From Rhizobium sp. FKY42 (GTDB lineage Bacteria; Pseudomonadota; Alphaproteobacteria; Rhizobiales; Rhizobiaceae): a stretch of DNA of 64,000 bases. Under the pieces are notes generated by a model. It did not search any database, was not told the origin of the DNA, and worked only from the letters and a program-made list of their open reading frames with translations. A program made the translations under genes and the position numbers. This document shows positions 9,874 to 19,528 of this stretch, one piece after another; positions within the stretch are counted from its first letter, which is position 1, and each line of letters starts with the position of its first letter. The stretch is taken from assembly GCF_005222835.1 (NCBI RefSeq), contig NZ_STGA01000029.1:744001-808000 (forward strand). Direction: 5' to 3'.

Positions 9874-11694
9874 ATGGCTGCCCATTCGAGCATTGAAGCA
9901 ATCACCCGCCGTATTGTCGAGCGTTCCAAGCCGCATCGCGAAGTCTATCTCGACAGGGTCCAGCGCGCCATTTCCCGCGGCGTTCATCGCTCCACCCTCT
10001 CCTGCGGCAATCTTGCCCATGGCTTCGCTGTCTGTTCCCCCTCGGAAAAGACTGCTCTTGCAGGCGATGTCGTGCCGAACCTCGGCATCATCACCGCCTA
10101 TAACGACATGCTCTCTGCCCATCAGCCCTATGAGATCTTTCCGCCGATCATTCGAGAGGCGGCGCGGGAAGCCGGTGGCGTGGCACAGGTTGCCGGCGCT
10201 GTGCCTGCCATGTGCGATGGCGTGACGCAGGGTCAGCCGGGCATGGAGCTTTCTCTCTTCTCCCGCGATGCGATTGCCATGGCAGCGGGCATCGGCCTGT
10301 CGCACAACATGTTCGATGCAGCCGTCTATCTCGGCATTTGCGACAAGATCGTTCCGGGTCTGGTGATTGCGGCGTTGACATTCGGGCATCTGCCCGCTGT
10401 TTTTATTCCGGCCGGTCCTATGACATCCGGTCTGCCCAACGATGAAAAGTCCCGCATTCGCCAGCTCTATGCCGAAGGCAAGGTCGGTCGCGCCGAGCTT
10501 CTGGAAGCAGAATCCAAGTCCTATCATGGTCCTGGCACCTGCACGTTCTATGGCACGGCGAATTCCAACCAGATGCTGATGGAAATCATGGGTTTCCATA
10601 TGCCGGGAGCCTCCTTCGTCAATCCGGGCACGCCGCTGCGCGAAGCCCTTACCCGCGAGGCGGTCAAGCGGGCGCTTTCGATTACCGGCCTTGGCAATGA
10701 GTTCACCCCGGCGGGAGAGATGATCGACGAGCGATCCATCGTCAACGGCGTCGTCGGTCTACATGCCACGGGTGGCTCGACGAACCACACGATGCACCTC
10801 GTTGCCATGGCGCGCGCTGCGGGCATTGTGTTGACCTGGCAAGATATTTCCGAACTGTCCGACACCGTGCCACTTCTTGCGCGCGTTTACCCCAATGGTC
10901 TTGCGGATGTGAACCATTTCCATGCGGCCGGCGGCATGGGCTTCCTGATCAAGCAGCTTCTGAAAACCGGCATGTTGCATGACGATGTCCGCACCGTATT
11001 CGGTCAGGGGCTCGACGCTTACACCGTGGAAGCGCGACTGGATGAAAACGGCGCCGTCGTGCGCGAGCAGAGCGCGGAGACAAGCGGCGATGCGAAGGTT
11101 CTGACGAAAATCGAAACACCCTTCCAGCCGACGGGCGGTCTGAAAATGCTGACCGGCAATCTCGGCAAGGGCGTTATCAAGATTTCCGCCGTCAAGCCTG
11201 AGCGCCATGTGATCGAAGCACCGGCCATCGTTTTCCACGATCAGCAGGAATTGCAGGACGCCTTCAAGAAGGGAGAGTTGAACAAGGATTTCATCGCCGT
11301 CGTCCGCTTCCAGGGCCCGAAGGCCAATGGCATGCCGGAACTGCACCGCCTCACTCCGCCGCTCGGCGTGCTTCAGGACCGTGGCTTCAAGGTGGCGCTG
11401 GTGACCGATGGCCGTATGTCCGGCGCATCCGGCAAGGTGCCCGCCGCCATCCACGTCACGCCAGAAGCCTCTGACGGCGGTCCGATCGCCCGCATTCAGA
11501 CGGGCGACCTCATTCGCCTCGATGCCGTCAACGGCACGCTGGAAGTTCTGGTGGATGCGGCAGAGTTCGAAGTGCGCCCGCCTGCGGAAGCCAATCTCGA
11601 CGCCAACGAATTCGGCATGGGCCGCGAACTCTTCGCGCCCTTCCGCCGCCATGTCGGCCCTGCCGATCAGGGCGCCAGCGTGTTTTTCGAGTGA
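9874..11694 (+). CDS. edd: Phosphogluconate dehydratase (Entner-Doudoroff)
   Basis: Edd dehydrates 6-phosphogluconate to 2-keto-3-deoxy-6-phosphogluconate using a [4Fe-4S] cluster. The 606-residue product matches the family length. It contains the ILVD/EDD signatures CDKIVPG with its cluster cysteine, the segment [20 protein letters not shown] with a further conserved cysteine, and the C-terminal [12 protein letters not shown] strong TAAGGAGG site at 9859-9866 selects the ATG at 9874 over the in-frame TTG two codons upstream. The 106-nt gap after pgl could hold a secondary promoter. The partner aldolase gene eda is not in the window. Confidence 0.97.
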   Translation: MAAHSSIEAITRRIVERSKPHREVYLDRVQRAISRGVHRSTLSCGNLAHGFAVCSPSEKTALAGDVVPNLGIITAYNDMLSAHQPYEIFPPIIREAAREAGGVAQVAGAVPAMCDGVTQGQPGMELSLFSRDAIAMAAGIGLSHNMFDAAVYLGICDKIVPGLVIAALTFGHLPAVFIPAGPMTSGLPNDEKSRIRQLYAEGKVGRAELLEAESKSYHGPGTCTFYGTANSNQMLMEIMGFHMPGASFVNPGTPLREALTREAVKRALSITGLGNEFTPAGEMIDERSIVNGVVGLHATGGSTNHTMHLVAMARAAGIVLTWQDISELSDTVPLLARVYPNGLADVNHFHAAGGMGFLIKQLLKTGMLHDDVRTVFGQGLDAYTVEARLDENGAVVREQSAETSGDAKVLTKIETPFQPTGGLKMLTGNLGKGVIKISAVKPERHVIEAPAIVFHDQQELQDAFKKGELNKDFIAVVRFQGPKANGMPELHRLTPPLGVLQDRGFKVALVTDGRMSGASGKVPAAIHVTPEASDGGPIARIQTGDLIRLDAVNGTLEVLVDAAEFEVRPPAEANLDANEFGMGRELFAPFRRHVGPADQGASVFFE

Positions 11695-11738
11695 GCTGGT
11701 AGGCTTGCACATCCCGTGTCGGGGATCTGTAGAGAATA

Positions 11739-12321
11739 TCAGGATACTGGCGGCACTATTCTGCGTCTTATGGCAGATGGTGGCCGCTTGTAGACTTCCT
11801 GAAAAACCGCATTGAAGCGCCTGAGGCTCCGGAAGCCAGATTGCAGCGCGATGTTCGTGATTGGTAGGTCTGTCTCGGTCAACAGGCGCTTTGCCCGTTG
11901 CACGCGCGCTGTTTCGCAATCTGTAGAGGACTTGCTCCGAGATGCTTTTGGAAAAGCCGCGATAATTGCCGTGCGCCAATGCCAACCCGCTCCGCAAGTG
12001 CTTCCACAGTGGAGCCGCTCCCGTCCAGCGCTCCCTCCTCGGTGATCAGCCTGACTGCCCTTTCAACAACAGCCATGCTTCCTTTCCAGGCAGGACAAAA
12101 GGGAGCCGTTTCCGGTCGACAACGCAAACAGGGGCGATACCCGGCCAGTTCTGCGGAGCAGCACTCGGCAGGAACTCGACATTCCTACGATAGGGAAGGC
12201 GTACCGGACATACGCAACGGCAGTAAATCCCGGTCGTTCGCACGCCGATAAAAAACCGATCATCGAAGCTCGGATCACGGGTCGACCAAGCCTGTTCGCA
12301 AAGAGATATGTCTAAGCTCAT
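11739..12321 (-). pseudogene. Frameshifted, truncated Ada/AlkA-type DNA repair regulator
   Basis: Three reading frames joined in order reconstruct an Ada-like protein. The first (from ATG 12321) encodes the N-terminal metal and methyl-acceptor domain, including RFFIGVRTTGIYCR and a CPVR motif. After a one-base shift near 12165 the frame continues with AELAGYRPCLRCRPETAPFC, completing the four cysteines, and then an AraC-type helix-turn-helix with ALAERVGIGARQLSRLF. A second one-base loss near 11920 moves the rest (ETARVQRAKRLLTETDLP and GFRSLRRFNAVFQEVY) to a third frame, which ends at 11739. The AlkA glycosylase part expected after this in bifunctional homologues is absent. I infer a decaying gene; sequencing errors could explain the two shifts but not the missing C-terminus. 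Confidence 0.82.
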
Positions 12322-12438
12322 GGCATCATATTACAGCAGCATGCACACCTGCAAAAAGACAGAGTCCGAATCCGGCGAGCGACCGATCTACTATCGGTTC
12401 AATCTGCCGCAAGATTGACAGACAGGATGACGCACAGA

Positions 12439-13353
12439 ATGCAGAAAACACAAACAATGAGCCTCTTCGATTGGGGACTCCTGCTCAGCCTGTCTATTCT
12501 GTGGGGTGGCTCGTTTTTCTTCTCCAAGCTTGCGCTCGCAGAATTACCGCCTTTTACAGTCGTCCTAGCACGGGTAGCGATTGCTGCAATCGTACTGTTC
12601 ATCTATCTGCGCGCAACCCGGCAGGGCATACCGACAAGCATTGGCGCATGGGGCGCATTCTTCGGCATGGGGCTGCTAAACAATCTTATTCCGTTCAGCC
12701 TGCTTTTCTGGGGGCAAACGCAGATTGCCAGCGGCTTGGCATCCATACTCAATGCAACGACCCCGATATTCGCAATTGTTGTGGCACATTTTCTCACGAC
12801 AGATGAACGAATGACCTCCAACAAGGCTGCCGGCATTGTTCTGGGTTTCATGGGTGTCGCCCTTATGATGGCAAGTAATGCCTTCTCCACTCAGGCTCTT
12901 CCATTCCTGGCTCTATTCGCGTGCCTCGCTGCTGCTCTGTCATACGGGTTTGCAGGCGTCTTTGGTCGCCGGTTCCGGCGCATGGGAATTGCCCCTGCAA
13001 CCAGTGCATTCGGGCAAACCACCGCTACGACGATCATGATGATACCGATTGCCATACTGGTCGATACGCCGTGGAATCTGGCGATACCGAGTGGCACGAC
13101 CATCACCGCCCTTGTCGGGCTCGGCCTGCTCTCAACCGCGCTGGCCTACATCATATTCTTCCACATTCTTGCGGTCGGTGGAGCGACCAATGTTTCTCTC
13201 GTGACTCTGATGATCCCCGTGAGCGCCATTCTTCTTGGAAGCTTGGTTTTGGGAGAGACGCTTCAAGCCAACCACTTCGCCGGAATGGCACTCATATCAC
13301 TTGGTCTTATATCAATAGACGGACGTGTATTTCGCCGACTTCGCAGAATTTAG
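12439..13353 (+). CDS. EamA/DMT-family transporter
   Basis: This is a multi-pass inner-membrane permease of the drug/metabolite transporter family, about 304 residues with ten predicted helices in two EamA repeats. The first repeat begins with LSILWGGSFFFSKLAL, the second near LFACLAAALSYGFAGVFGRRF. It probably exports a small metabolite or amino acid; the substrate cannot be deduced. An AGGA site 11 nt upstream supports the ATG at 12439, but an ATG at 12427 and a TTG at 12415 are in frame. It is transcribed away from the Ada remnant and stands alone. Confidence 0.88.
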   Translation: MQKTQTMSLFDWGLLLSLSILWGGSFFFSKLALAELPPFTVVLARVAIAAIVLFIYLRATRQGIPTSIGAWGAFFGMGLLNNLIPFSLLFWGQTQIASGLASILNATTPIFAIVVAHFLTTDERMTSNKAAGIVLGFMGVALMMASNAFSTQALPFLALFACLAAALSYGFAGVFGRRFRRMGIAPATSAFGQTTATTIMMIPIAILVDTPWNLAIPSGTTITALVGLGLLSTALAYIIFFHILAVGGATNVSLVTLMIPVSAILLGSLVLGETLQANHFAGMALISLGLISIDGRVFRRLRRI

Positions 13354-13770
13354 AAGGAATGAGGGAAATGTGCTCCGCGTACGCGGCAACATGGGCAGAG
13401 CGGGTCATTGCGTCGTACAGACAAAGAAGGCCTGTGCATCCAGCCCCAGACAGATGCCTTCAACTCCAAAGATTCGATCAGAACTGGAAGTTGGTTTCTG
13501 GTCAGGTCTATCGTCAGAACATCAGCAATATGAAGCTAACGACAAATATGTGTGCGGCCACAATGTAGGCTGATCGCCAAGTAGGGAAGAACCCCCGGAG
13601 GGTGGGGTAAAAGAGGCGTTTCAGCAAAAACGAACCCGACAACATGGCAGCAAAAAAAGAACTGAAAATAACTCGATCCCAATCAATCATTCTTCTGAAG
13701 CCGTTATAGCGCACCTGAACAGATCAATCCCCGGTTTGTATACGTCAAGCGGGAACTGAAATGCCACGCC
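13354..13770. other. Gene-poor interval
   Basis: This 417-bp interval between the exporter and the PilZ-like gene shows no gene that I can support strongly. One minus-strand frame at 13514-13714 is listed separately. The plus-strand frame at 13325-13573 has no recognisable feature and overlaps the exporter's end. Confidence 0.4.
13514..13714 (-). CDS. Possible small two-helix membrane protein
   Basis: The 66-residue frame has two hydrophobic segments, one around VIFSSFFAAMLSGSFLL and one at the C-terminus around AYIVAAHIFVVSFILLMF. A basic, aromatic stretch separates them. That pattern would suit a small inner-membrane hairpin protein. I do not recognise a family, and no strong ribosome-binding site is evident. 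It may be a chance frame. Confidence 0.3.
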   Translation of the reverse strand: MRYNGFRRMIDWDRVIFSSFFAAMLSGSFLLKRLFYPTLRGFFPTWRSAYIVAAHIFVVSFILLMF

Positions 13771-14172
13771 TCACCAACTGCGCACATCCAGCGTTTTATC
13801 CTTGTGCGCTGGATGGGTTGAGAAGATGAAAATGCGGTCGAGTTCCTTTTGCGTCAACAGGCGCAGGAATCGGACTTCGGCAGAATTGTTGGAATTCTGA
13901 CGCATCAGCACGCAGCCAATTTTCATGATGCGGGCATCGGGTATATCAAGCACGAATTCGCGCGGAAGATCGGTCTTGGTGAGGAATGTCAGGGTTGCGC
14001 CACTCATCGAGATCCGCACGACGTCGCAACGGCGGGCAGCCATGTGCATGACATGCTTTTCGGTATATTCGATGCGGCCTGCATTCATGGTATCTTCCAT
14101 CTTGAACCGGCTTTCGCGGTCGTACATGAAAGATTCTTCGCGCTTCAGATAGTTCTTCTGGCTCGTTGTCAT
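13771..14172 (-). CDS. PilZ-like domain protein, degenerate
   Basis: This 133-residue protein looks like a stand-alone PilZ domain, the usual receptor for cyclic di-GMP. The central segment VVRISMSGATLTF matches the D/NxSxxG region, and the strands that follow fit the beta-barrel. The canonical RxxxR motif near the start is not preserved (RESRF is the nearest), and the position before SxxG is not Asp or Asn, so ligand binding is doubtful. Small PilZ proteins affect motility in related bacteria, but the gene lies outside the flagellar cluster. The family call is moderate. Confidence 0.6.
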   Translation of the reverse strand: MTTSQKNYLKREESFMYDRESRFKMEDTMNAGRIEYTEKHVMHMAARRCDVVRISMSGATLTFLTKTDLPREFVLDIPDARIMKIGCVLMRQNSNNSAEVRFLRLLTQKELDRIFIFSTHPAHKDKTLDVRSW

Positions 14173-14301
14173 GGCAGCCCCGGCATTTCACTGCATTCAA
14201 TGCGAAAAGCCTAGCGTCGAGAGCTTAACAGACAGTTTGATTGGCACTTAGTTGCTCTTTATCAGCACATTCATAACAACCAGAATGCCAACAACCTTAA
14301 C

Positions 14302-15390
14302 TCATCGTCTATAGGTTTGCCCTGCAGCGTCGAAAAGATGCATCTTTTGCGAATCCGCTGCAAAACGCAGTGACTGGCCACGCTCTACCTTGTGGATGCC
14401 CGGCAGCTTGGCGATGATCGGCTCCTCATCCGTCAGGCCTTCGATGTAGAGAAGCGTGACTTCGCCGAGGGCTTCGACGATGGAAACTTTGCCTTCGAAC
14501 AGATAGTCCTCGCCGGTCGTAACAGTCAGATCTTCCGGGCGAATACCGAAACTTGCAGCCTTTCCGCGCTCGGACGCATCGGTCGCGACCGGCACCAGAA
14601 CAGACTTGCCGCCCTTCAGGTCGACCCGTGTCTGAGGTCCGGTCTCTACTACTGCAGCGGGGATGACATTCATGGCGGGAGAGCCTATGAAGCGGGCAAC
14701 AAAGAGGTTCTGCGGACGCTCATAGAGTTCCAGTGGTGCTCCGACCTGTTCGATATGCCCGGCGGAAAGAACGACGATACGATCCGCCAGCGTCATGGCC
14801 TCCACCTGATCATGCGTCACGTAGATCATGGTCGTATCAGCCATCTGCTCCTTCAGTTTGGCAATTTCGATGCGGGTCGCCACACGCAGTGCGGCGTCAA
14901 GGTTCGAGAGAGGCTCATCGAACAGGAAGACCTTGGGATTGCGGCAGATGGCGCGACCGATGGCAACGCGCTGGCGCTGGCCGCCCGAAAGCGCCTTGGG
15001 AAGACGCTCCAGATATTGCGTGAGCTGGAGGATATCCGCCGCAGAGCGAACGCGGCGGTCGATTTCCTGCTTGTTTTCGCCCGCAATCCGCATGCCGAAG
15101 GCCATGTTGTCGTAGACGGTCATGTGCGGATAAAGCGCGTAGGACTGGAACACCATGGCGATGCCGCGCCGCGAGGGCGGCACATCATTGACGCGGTTGC
15201 CATCAATGAACATGTCGCCGCTGGTGATTTCCTCCAGCCCGGCAATCATGCGCAGCAGGGTTGACTTGCCGCAGCCGGAGGGACCAACGAACACGACGAA
15301 TTCGCCCTCGGCGATATCCAGATCGATTCCGTGCAGAACCTTGACCTGTCCATAGGCCTTGCGAATATCCTTCAGCACCAATCCCGTCAT
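14302..15390 (-). CDS. aglK: Alpha-glucoside ABC transporter ATP-binding protein AglK
   Basis: AglK is the ATPase that powers uptake through AglF/AglG. The 362-residue product has a Walker A motif GPSGCGKST at residues 36-44, the ABC signature LSGGQRQRV, Walker B VFLFDEPLSNLD and the switch histidine in YVTHDQ. The C-terminal third has the MalK-type regulatory beta-barrel. The start at 15390 has a GGGGAGAG site just upstream; in-frame upstream codons lie in the untranslated gap. It is the last gene of aglE-F-G-A-K, 98 nt after aglA. Confidence 0.93.
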   Translation of the reverse strand: MTGLVLKDIRKAYGQVKVLHGIDLDIAEGEFVVFVGPSGCGKSTLLRMIAGLEEITSGDMFIDGNRVNDVPPSRRGIAMVFQSYALYPHMTVYDNMAFGMRIAGENKQEIDRRVRSAADILQLTQYLERLPKALSGGQRQRVAIGRAICRNPKVFLFDEPLSNLDAALRVATRIEIAKLKEQMADTTMIYVTHDQVEAMTLADRIVVLSAGHIEQVGAPLELYERPQNLFVARFIGSPAMNVIPAAVVETGPQTRVDLKGGKSVLVPVATDASERGKAASFGIRPEDLTVTTGEDYLFEGKVSIVEALGEVTLLYIEGLTDEEPIIAKLPGIHKVERGQSLRFAADSQKMHLFDAAGQTYRR

Positions 15391-15488
15391 GTCTCTCCCC
15401 TTTTGTCCGTCGCTTGGCCGCCGAAGGGCGTCGCGATGCTTATTCTCAAAAAGCTCCGGGGTCGAAAGAATCGCCCCCAGAGTTTTCA

Positions 15489-17144
15489 TCAGGTATGCCT
15501 TGCGAAGCAAGCACCCCAAGCGGGCAATCTCACAGTGCGGTCAATGACCTCGGACTGGAAGCCGTGGCCTTCCAGCAGGCTCCAGTCGCCGGATGGCAGC
15601 TCCGTCGTGCTTTCATCCCCGCTCATATTGAAGAGGCACAACACCACCTCGTTTCCAAGCTTGCGGAAGTATCGCAGCACAGCACCATCCACTGCTAAGA
15701 ACTCGATGTCGCCCTTGGCAAAGGCCGGATGCTGCCTGCGGAAGGCAAGGAAGCGGCGATAATGCTCCATGACGGAACTCTCATCGCCCTGCTGCACATT
15801 GACCGCACGCAGCTGATGCTCGACCGGGATCGGAAGCCAGGTCTTTTCCGCGCCGGAGAAGCCCGCATGCGTTGCATGGTCATCCCACACCATGGGCGTG
15901 CGGCAGCCATCGCGGCCCTTGAATTCGGGCCAAAACTGAATGCCATAGGGGTCTTGCAGATCGGCGAAAGCAATATCGGCCTCGGTCAGCCCAAGTTCCT
16001 CGCCCTGATAGATGCAGACGGAACCGCGTTGGGTCAGCAGGATCGAGGCCAGCAGCTTGGCAAAGCCTTCGCGATCGATGACATCCGAACCCCAGCGGGA
16101 AACGTGGCGCACCACATCGTGGTTGGAGAAGGCCCAGCAGGCCCAACCTTCCGGTGCCGCTGCGGCAAAGGCATGCTGCACTTCCACCACGCGCTCCGGT
16201 GTCAGCGGGTCGGGTGCCAGGAATTCGAAGGCATAGCACATCTGCATCTTGTCGCCGCCGGAGGTGTATTCGCCGACGATCTCGAGCCCGCGCTGGCTGT
16301 CGCCTACCTCACCCACGGCTGCAATAGCCGGAAACTCGTTGAGCACCGCGCGGAACCGCTTGAGGAACGCGATGTTCTCCGGGCGGTTCTTGTCGTAGAT
16401 GTGCTCCTGGAAGTTGTAAGGATTAACCGCTGGCGCGGTAGAAGCATTGCGCCGCTCCGGTGCAAGAGCAGGATTGCTGCGCAATTCCTTGTCGTGGAAA
16501 TAGAAGTTGATGGTGTCGAGACGGAAGCCATCGACGCCGCGCTTCAGCCAGAAGCGTACCACATCAAGCAGGGCGTCCTGCACTTCCGGATTATGCAGGT
16601 TGAGGTCTGGCTGCGATGTCAGGAAGTTATGCAGGTAATACTGCATACGGGTTGGGTCCCAGGCCCAAGCCGACCCACCGAAAATCGACAGCCAGTTGTT
16701 GGGTGGCGTGCCATCCGGCTTCGCATCGGCCCAGACATACCAGTCCGACTTAGGATTGACGCGGCTGGAACGACTTTCGACAAACCAGGCGTGCTGGTCC
16801 GAACTGTGGGAGATGACGAGATCGATCATCACCTTGATTTTCAGGCGATGCGCCTCTGCAATCAGCGAGTCGAAATCGGACAGCGTTCCGAACATTGGAT
16901 CGACATCCGTATAGTTCGAAACATCGTAGCCGAAATCCTTCATCGGTGACGGGAAGAAGGGCGAAATCCAGATGGCATCCGCACCCAGCGCCGCGATGTG
17001 CGGCAGGCGTGCGGTGATGCCCTTCAGGTCGCCGACGCCATCGCCGTTCGAATCCTGATAGGAGCGTGGATAGATCTGATAGATGACCGCGCCACGCCAC
17101 CAGTCGGCATCCGGCGCTTCGGTCGTCTGAGGATAAACAGTCAT
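15489..17144 (-). CDS. aglA: Alpha-glucosidase AglA (GH13)
   Basis: This is a cytoplasmic glycoside hydrolase family 13 enzyme that would split imported alpha-glucosides such as sucrose, trehalose or maltose. The 551-residue product carries the catalytic triad: the nucleophile Asp210 in DGFRLDTINF, the acid/base Glu279 in VGEVGD, and the transition-state Asp343 in FSNHDVV. The N-terminus has the family segment WWRGAVIYQIYPRSYQDSNG. The chosen ATG (17144) gives the expected length. There is no signal peptide. It lies between the permease genes and aglK. Confidence 0.94.
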   Translation of the reverse strand: MTVYPQTTEAPDADWWRGAVIYQIYPRSYQDSNGDGVGDLKGITARLPHIAALGADAIWISPFFPSPMKDFGYDVSNYTDVDPMFGTLSDFDSLIAEAHRLKIKVMIDLVISHSSDQHAWFVESRSSRVNPKSDWYVWADAKPDGTPPNNWLSIFGGSAWAWDPTRMQYYLHNFLTSQPDLNLHNPEVQDALLDVVRFWLKRGVDGFRLDTINFYFHDKELRSNPALAPERRNASTAPAVNPYNFQEHIYDKNRPENIAFLKRFRAVLNEFPAIAAVGEVGDSQRGLEIVGEYTSGGDKMQMCYAFEFLAPDPLTPERVVEVQHAFAAAAPEGWACWAFSNHDVVRHVSRWGSDVIDREGFAKLLASILLTQRGSVCIYQGEELGLTEADIAFADLQDPYGIQFWPEFKGRDGCRTPMVWDDHATHAGFSGAEKTWLPIPVEHQLRAVNVQQGDESSVMEHYRRFLAFRRQHPAFAKGDIEFLAVDGAVLRYFRKLGNEVVLCLFNMSGDESTTELPSGDWSLLEGHGFQSEVIDRTVRLPAWGACFARHT

Positions 17145-17172
17145 GCAGATTGAACCTTGAATGGAGAGATAC

Positions 17173-18336
17173 TCAGCCGCCCTTGACCGAACCGGCAAGG
17201 AGACCGCGTACCAGATAGCGTTGAAGCCCGAAGAAGACGGCCAGCGGCACCAGAATGGTGACGAAAGCCGAAGCCGTCAGGATTTCCCAGTTCCCGCCGC
17301 GTGATCCCAGAAGTGCATTGAGACTTCCAGTCAAGACCAGTTGATCACGGCCAGTGCCCAGGAAGACGATGGCGACCAGCAGATCGTTCCACACCCAGAG
17401 GAACTGGAAGATCGAGAAGGAGGCCAAGGCCGGGAAGGACAGCGGCAGCACGATCTTCAGGAAGATCTCGAAATCGGAAGCGCCATCGACACGCGCACTT
17501 TCGATAATCTCCTTGGGAAGACCGGCAATGTAATTTCGGAGCAGATAGATGGCGAGCGGCATGCCGAAGGCCGTATGCGCCAGCCAGATGCCTGCGTAAG
17601 TCTTGGATGACGTTCCAAGGAAATTGCCCACTTCGTTATAGAGCCTCAAGAGCGGGATGAGCGACATCTGCAACGGCACGACAATGAGGCCGACGACCAG
17701 CGCAATGATCAGCGCGCGCCCCGGAAAATGCATCCATGACAGCGCATAGGCGGCGAAGGCAGCGATCAGGATCGGGATGATTGTTGCCGGGATCGTTACC
17801 GTTAGCGAATTGATGAAGGCCTGGCCGATACCTTCCGAAAAGAGAACCGTTCGATAGTTATCGAGCGTGAACACCGGCGGCGTCGTGACCGTCAGGTAGA
17901 TGCGCTTGCCGCGCGAGCCTTCGAACGGCGCGTTCCTGGAATAGATATAGGCGCCATCCTCCTGCACGGTCAGTGTCTCGCCCTCACCGAGATCGGCAGG
18001 CGTGCCCGCCGGGAAAGCAGCCGGTTCCTGAACGCGGGTACCAAAGGCTTTGACGGTTCCGCTTTGCCCGTTTTCGAACACAGAACCCCGGATCACATAG
18101 TTCGCGCCTTCCTGCTTGGCGGTGGAAGGATCGCCTAAGCGACCGGCGCTGGTTTGCGAGGAACTGCCGAAGGCCGTCCACCAGCCGGAGGCGGTGATCT
18201 GACCCTTGTCGCGAACGGAGGTCACCAGAATACCGAGTGTCGGAATGAGCCACAGGATGACGATGAACAGAACGGACAGGTGAACGATGAGGCGTGGAAG
18301 ACCGACGCGCTTCAGACGGGTGGTGAGGCTCGTCAT
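17173..18336 (-). CDS. aglG: Alpha-glucoside ABC permease AglG
   Basis: AglG is one of two inner-membrane permease subunits. The 387-residue product has a first membrane helix at about residues 18-38, then an unusually long periplasmic loop of roughly 115 residues, then five helices. The EAA loop that contacts AglK is near ESARVDGASDFEIFLKIVLPLSFPAL. Ordinary MalG-type subunits are about 280-300 residues, so the loop accounts for the extra size. It starts 1 nt after the aglF stop, so the two are translationally coupled. Confidence 0.93.
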   Translation of the reverse strand: MTSLTTRLKRVGLPRLIVHLSVLFIVILWLIPTLGILVTSVRDKGQITASGWWTAFGSSSQTSAGRLGDPSTAKQEGANYVIRGSVFENGQSGTVKAFGTRVQEPAAFPAGTPADLGEGETLTVQEDGAYIYSRNAPFEGSRGKRIYLTVTTPPVFTLDNYRTVLFSEGIGQAFINSLTVTIPATIIPILIAAFAAYALSWMHFPGRALIIALVVGLIVVPLQMSLIPLLRLYNEVGNFLGTSSKTYAGIWLAHTAFGMPLAIYLLRNYIAGLPKEIIESARVDGASDFEIFLKIVLPLSFPALASFSIFQFLWVWNDLLVAIVFLGTGRDQLVLTGSLNALLGSRGGNWEILTASAFVTILVPLAVFFGLQRYLVRGLLAGSVKGG

Positions 18337-18337
18337 A

Positions 18338-19351
18338 TCAATGTCCTCCTGCGTCGCGGTTGGCCTGACGGATGTTCCAGATCATGATCGGTGTCACGGC
18401 TGCCATGATGATGAGCGCGATGACGGCGCTTCGTCCGCTATCGCCACCGCCGCGGAACATCCAGTCGAACATCAGGTTTGCCAGAACCATGGTGTCCCAC
18501 TGGCCATTGGTCATTGTCAGAACGATATCGAAGACCTTGAGAACCAGAATGGTTATGGTGGTCCAGACCACTGCAATGGTTCCCCAGATCTGTGGAACCA
18601 TGATCTTCCAGAAGATCTGCCAGCCGTTCGCGCCGTCGATGACAGCGGCCTCGATGGTTTCTTCGGGAATGCCACGCAGTGCAGCCGACAGGATGACCAT
18701 GGCAAAGCCGGTCTGGATCCAGATCAGGATGATCATCAGGAAGAAGTTGTTCCAGAAGGGCATCGAGATCCACACCTGCGGATCGCCGCCGAACCAGGTG
18801 ACGATGGCGTTGAGCAGGCCGATCTGGGTATCATTCCCACCGCGATATTCGTAGATGAACTTCCAGATGACCGATGCGCCGACGAAGGAAATCGCCATCG
18901 GCATGAAAACAATGCTTTTTGCGATATTGCCCCACCAGATGCGATCCGTCAGCACGGCGATAACGAGGCCGAAGAAAGTGCAGGCTGCCGGAACGACGGC
19001 GAGCCACAGAATGTTATTGAAGATAGACTGGCGAAAACCGGAATCAAAGAAGGCCCATCTATAGTTGGCAAGACCGACATATTCCACGCCCGCCCTGTCA
19101 TAGAAGGACAGGATGAACGTAGCCACCACCGGATAGACCAGATAGATGCCGAGCAGCAGAAGGGCCGGACCAAGGAAGAGCCAGGGTCGCACGACGGCAC
19201 GGCGATTGAGGTTGCGGGAAGCAAGGGTGACGTTTCCCACCGGCACCGGAAAGATGGCATTCAGGATCTTGTCGGACAACCAGTAGTAAAGGGCGCAGAT
19301 GAACACGCCAACGACCATCACCCCGATGGCCGACACAATTTGCGAAACCAT
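18338..19351 (-). CDS. aglF: Alpha-glucoside ABC permease AglF
   Basis: AglF is the second permease subunit (337 residues). A hydrophobic N-terminal pair of helices (about residues 5-25 and 58-80) is followed by the conserved MalF-type core with the EAA motif around EAAVIDGANGWQIFWKIMVPQIWG. It works with AglG, AglK and the binding protein AglE. The gene follows a 177-nt gap after aglE that contains two strong hairpins, which probably lower its expression relative to aglE. Confidence 0.92.
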   Translation of the reverse strand: MVSQIVSAIGVMVVGVFICALYYWLSDKILNAIFPVPVGNVTLASRNLNRRAVVRPWLFLGPALLLLGIYLVYPVVATFILSFYDRAGVEYVGLANYRWAFFDSGFRQSIFNNILWLAVVPAACTFFGLVIAVLTDRIWWGNIAKSIVFMPMAISFVGASVIWKFIYEYRGGNDTQIGLLNAIVTWFGGDPQVWISMPFWNNFFLMIILIWIQTGFAMVILSAALRGIPEETIEAAVIDGANGWQIFWKIMVPQIWGTIAVVWTTITILVLKVFDIVLTMTNGQWDTMVLANLMFDWMFRGGGDSGRSAVIALIIMAAVTPIMIWNIRQANRDAGGH

Positions 19352-19461
19352 GTCCCCTCCTCACAAGCCCGCCTGGGGCCATTTTTAACCGGCTGATCAT
19401 GCCGGCTTCTTGGGCGGAGCGTTCGTCGGTTTGTTACGTCCGCACGAGCGCATCCTCCTTT

Positions 19462-19477
19462 CGCGGCAATTGCCGCG
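19462..19477. repeat. Perfect 16-bp palindrome between aglE and aglF
   Basis: CGCGGCAATTGCCGCG is a perfect self-complementary sequence in the aglE-aglF spacer. In the minus-strand transcript it forms a compact hairpin after the longer one at 19483-19515. The likely function is mRNA processing or attenuation. Confidence 0.6.
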
Positions 19478-19482
19478 GGGGT

Positions 19483-19515
19483 CGCGCCGCCACACAGGCA
19501 ATGCGTGGCGGCGCG
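19483..19515 (-). terminator. Strong hairpin after aglE (attenuator or 3'-end stabiliser)
   Basis: An 11-bp perfect GC-rich stem (19483-19493 with 19505-19515) encloses an 11-nt loop, 13 nt after the aglE stop. It has no T run, so it is better read as a partial terminator or exonuclease barrier. This fits the common need for binding protein in excess over permease. Confidence 0.6.
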
Positions 19516-19528
19516 TAATTCGCAGTCT

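Noticed and set aside
10759..11997. Long minus-strand frame opposite edd
   Set aside because: It overlaps edd in antisense and runs into the Ada remnant region without matching it.
15729..16949. Long plus-strand frame opposite aglA
   Set aside because: It mirrors a well-conserved GH13 gene; no ribosome-binding site or family motif supports it.
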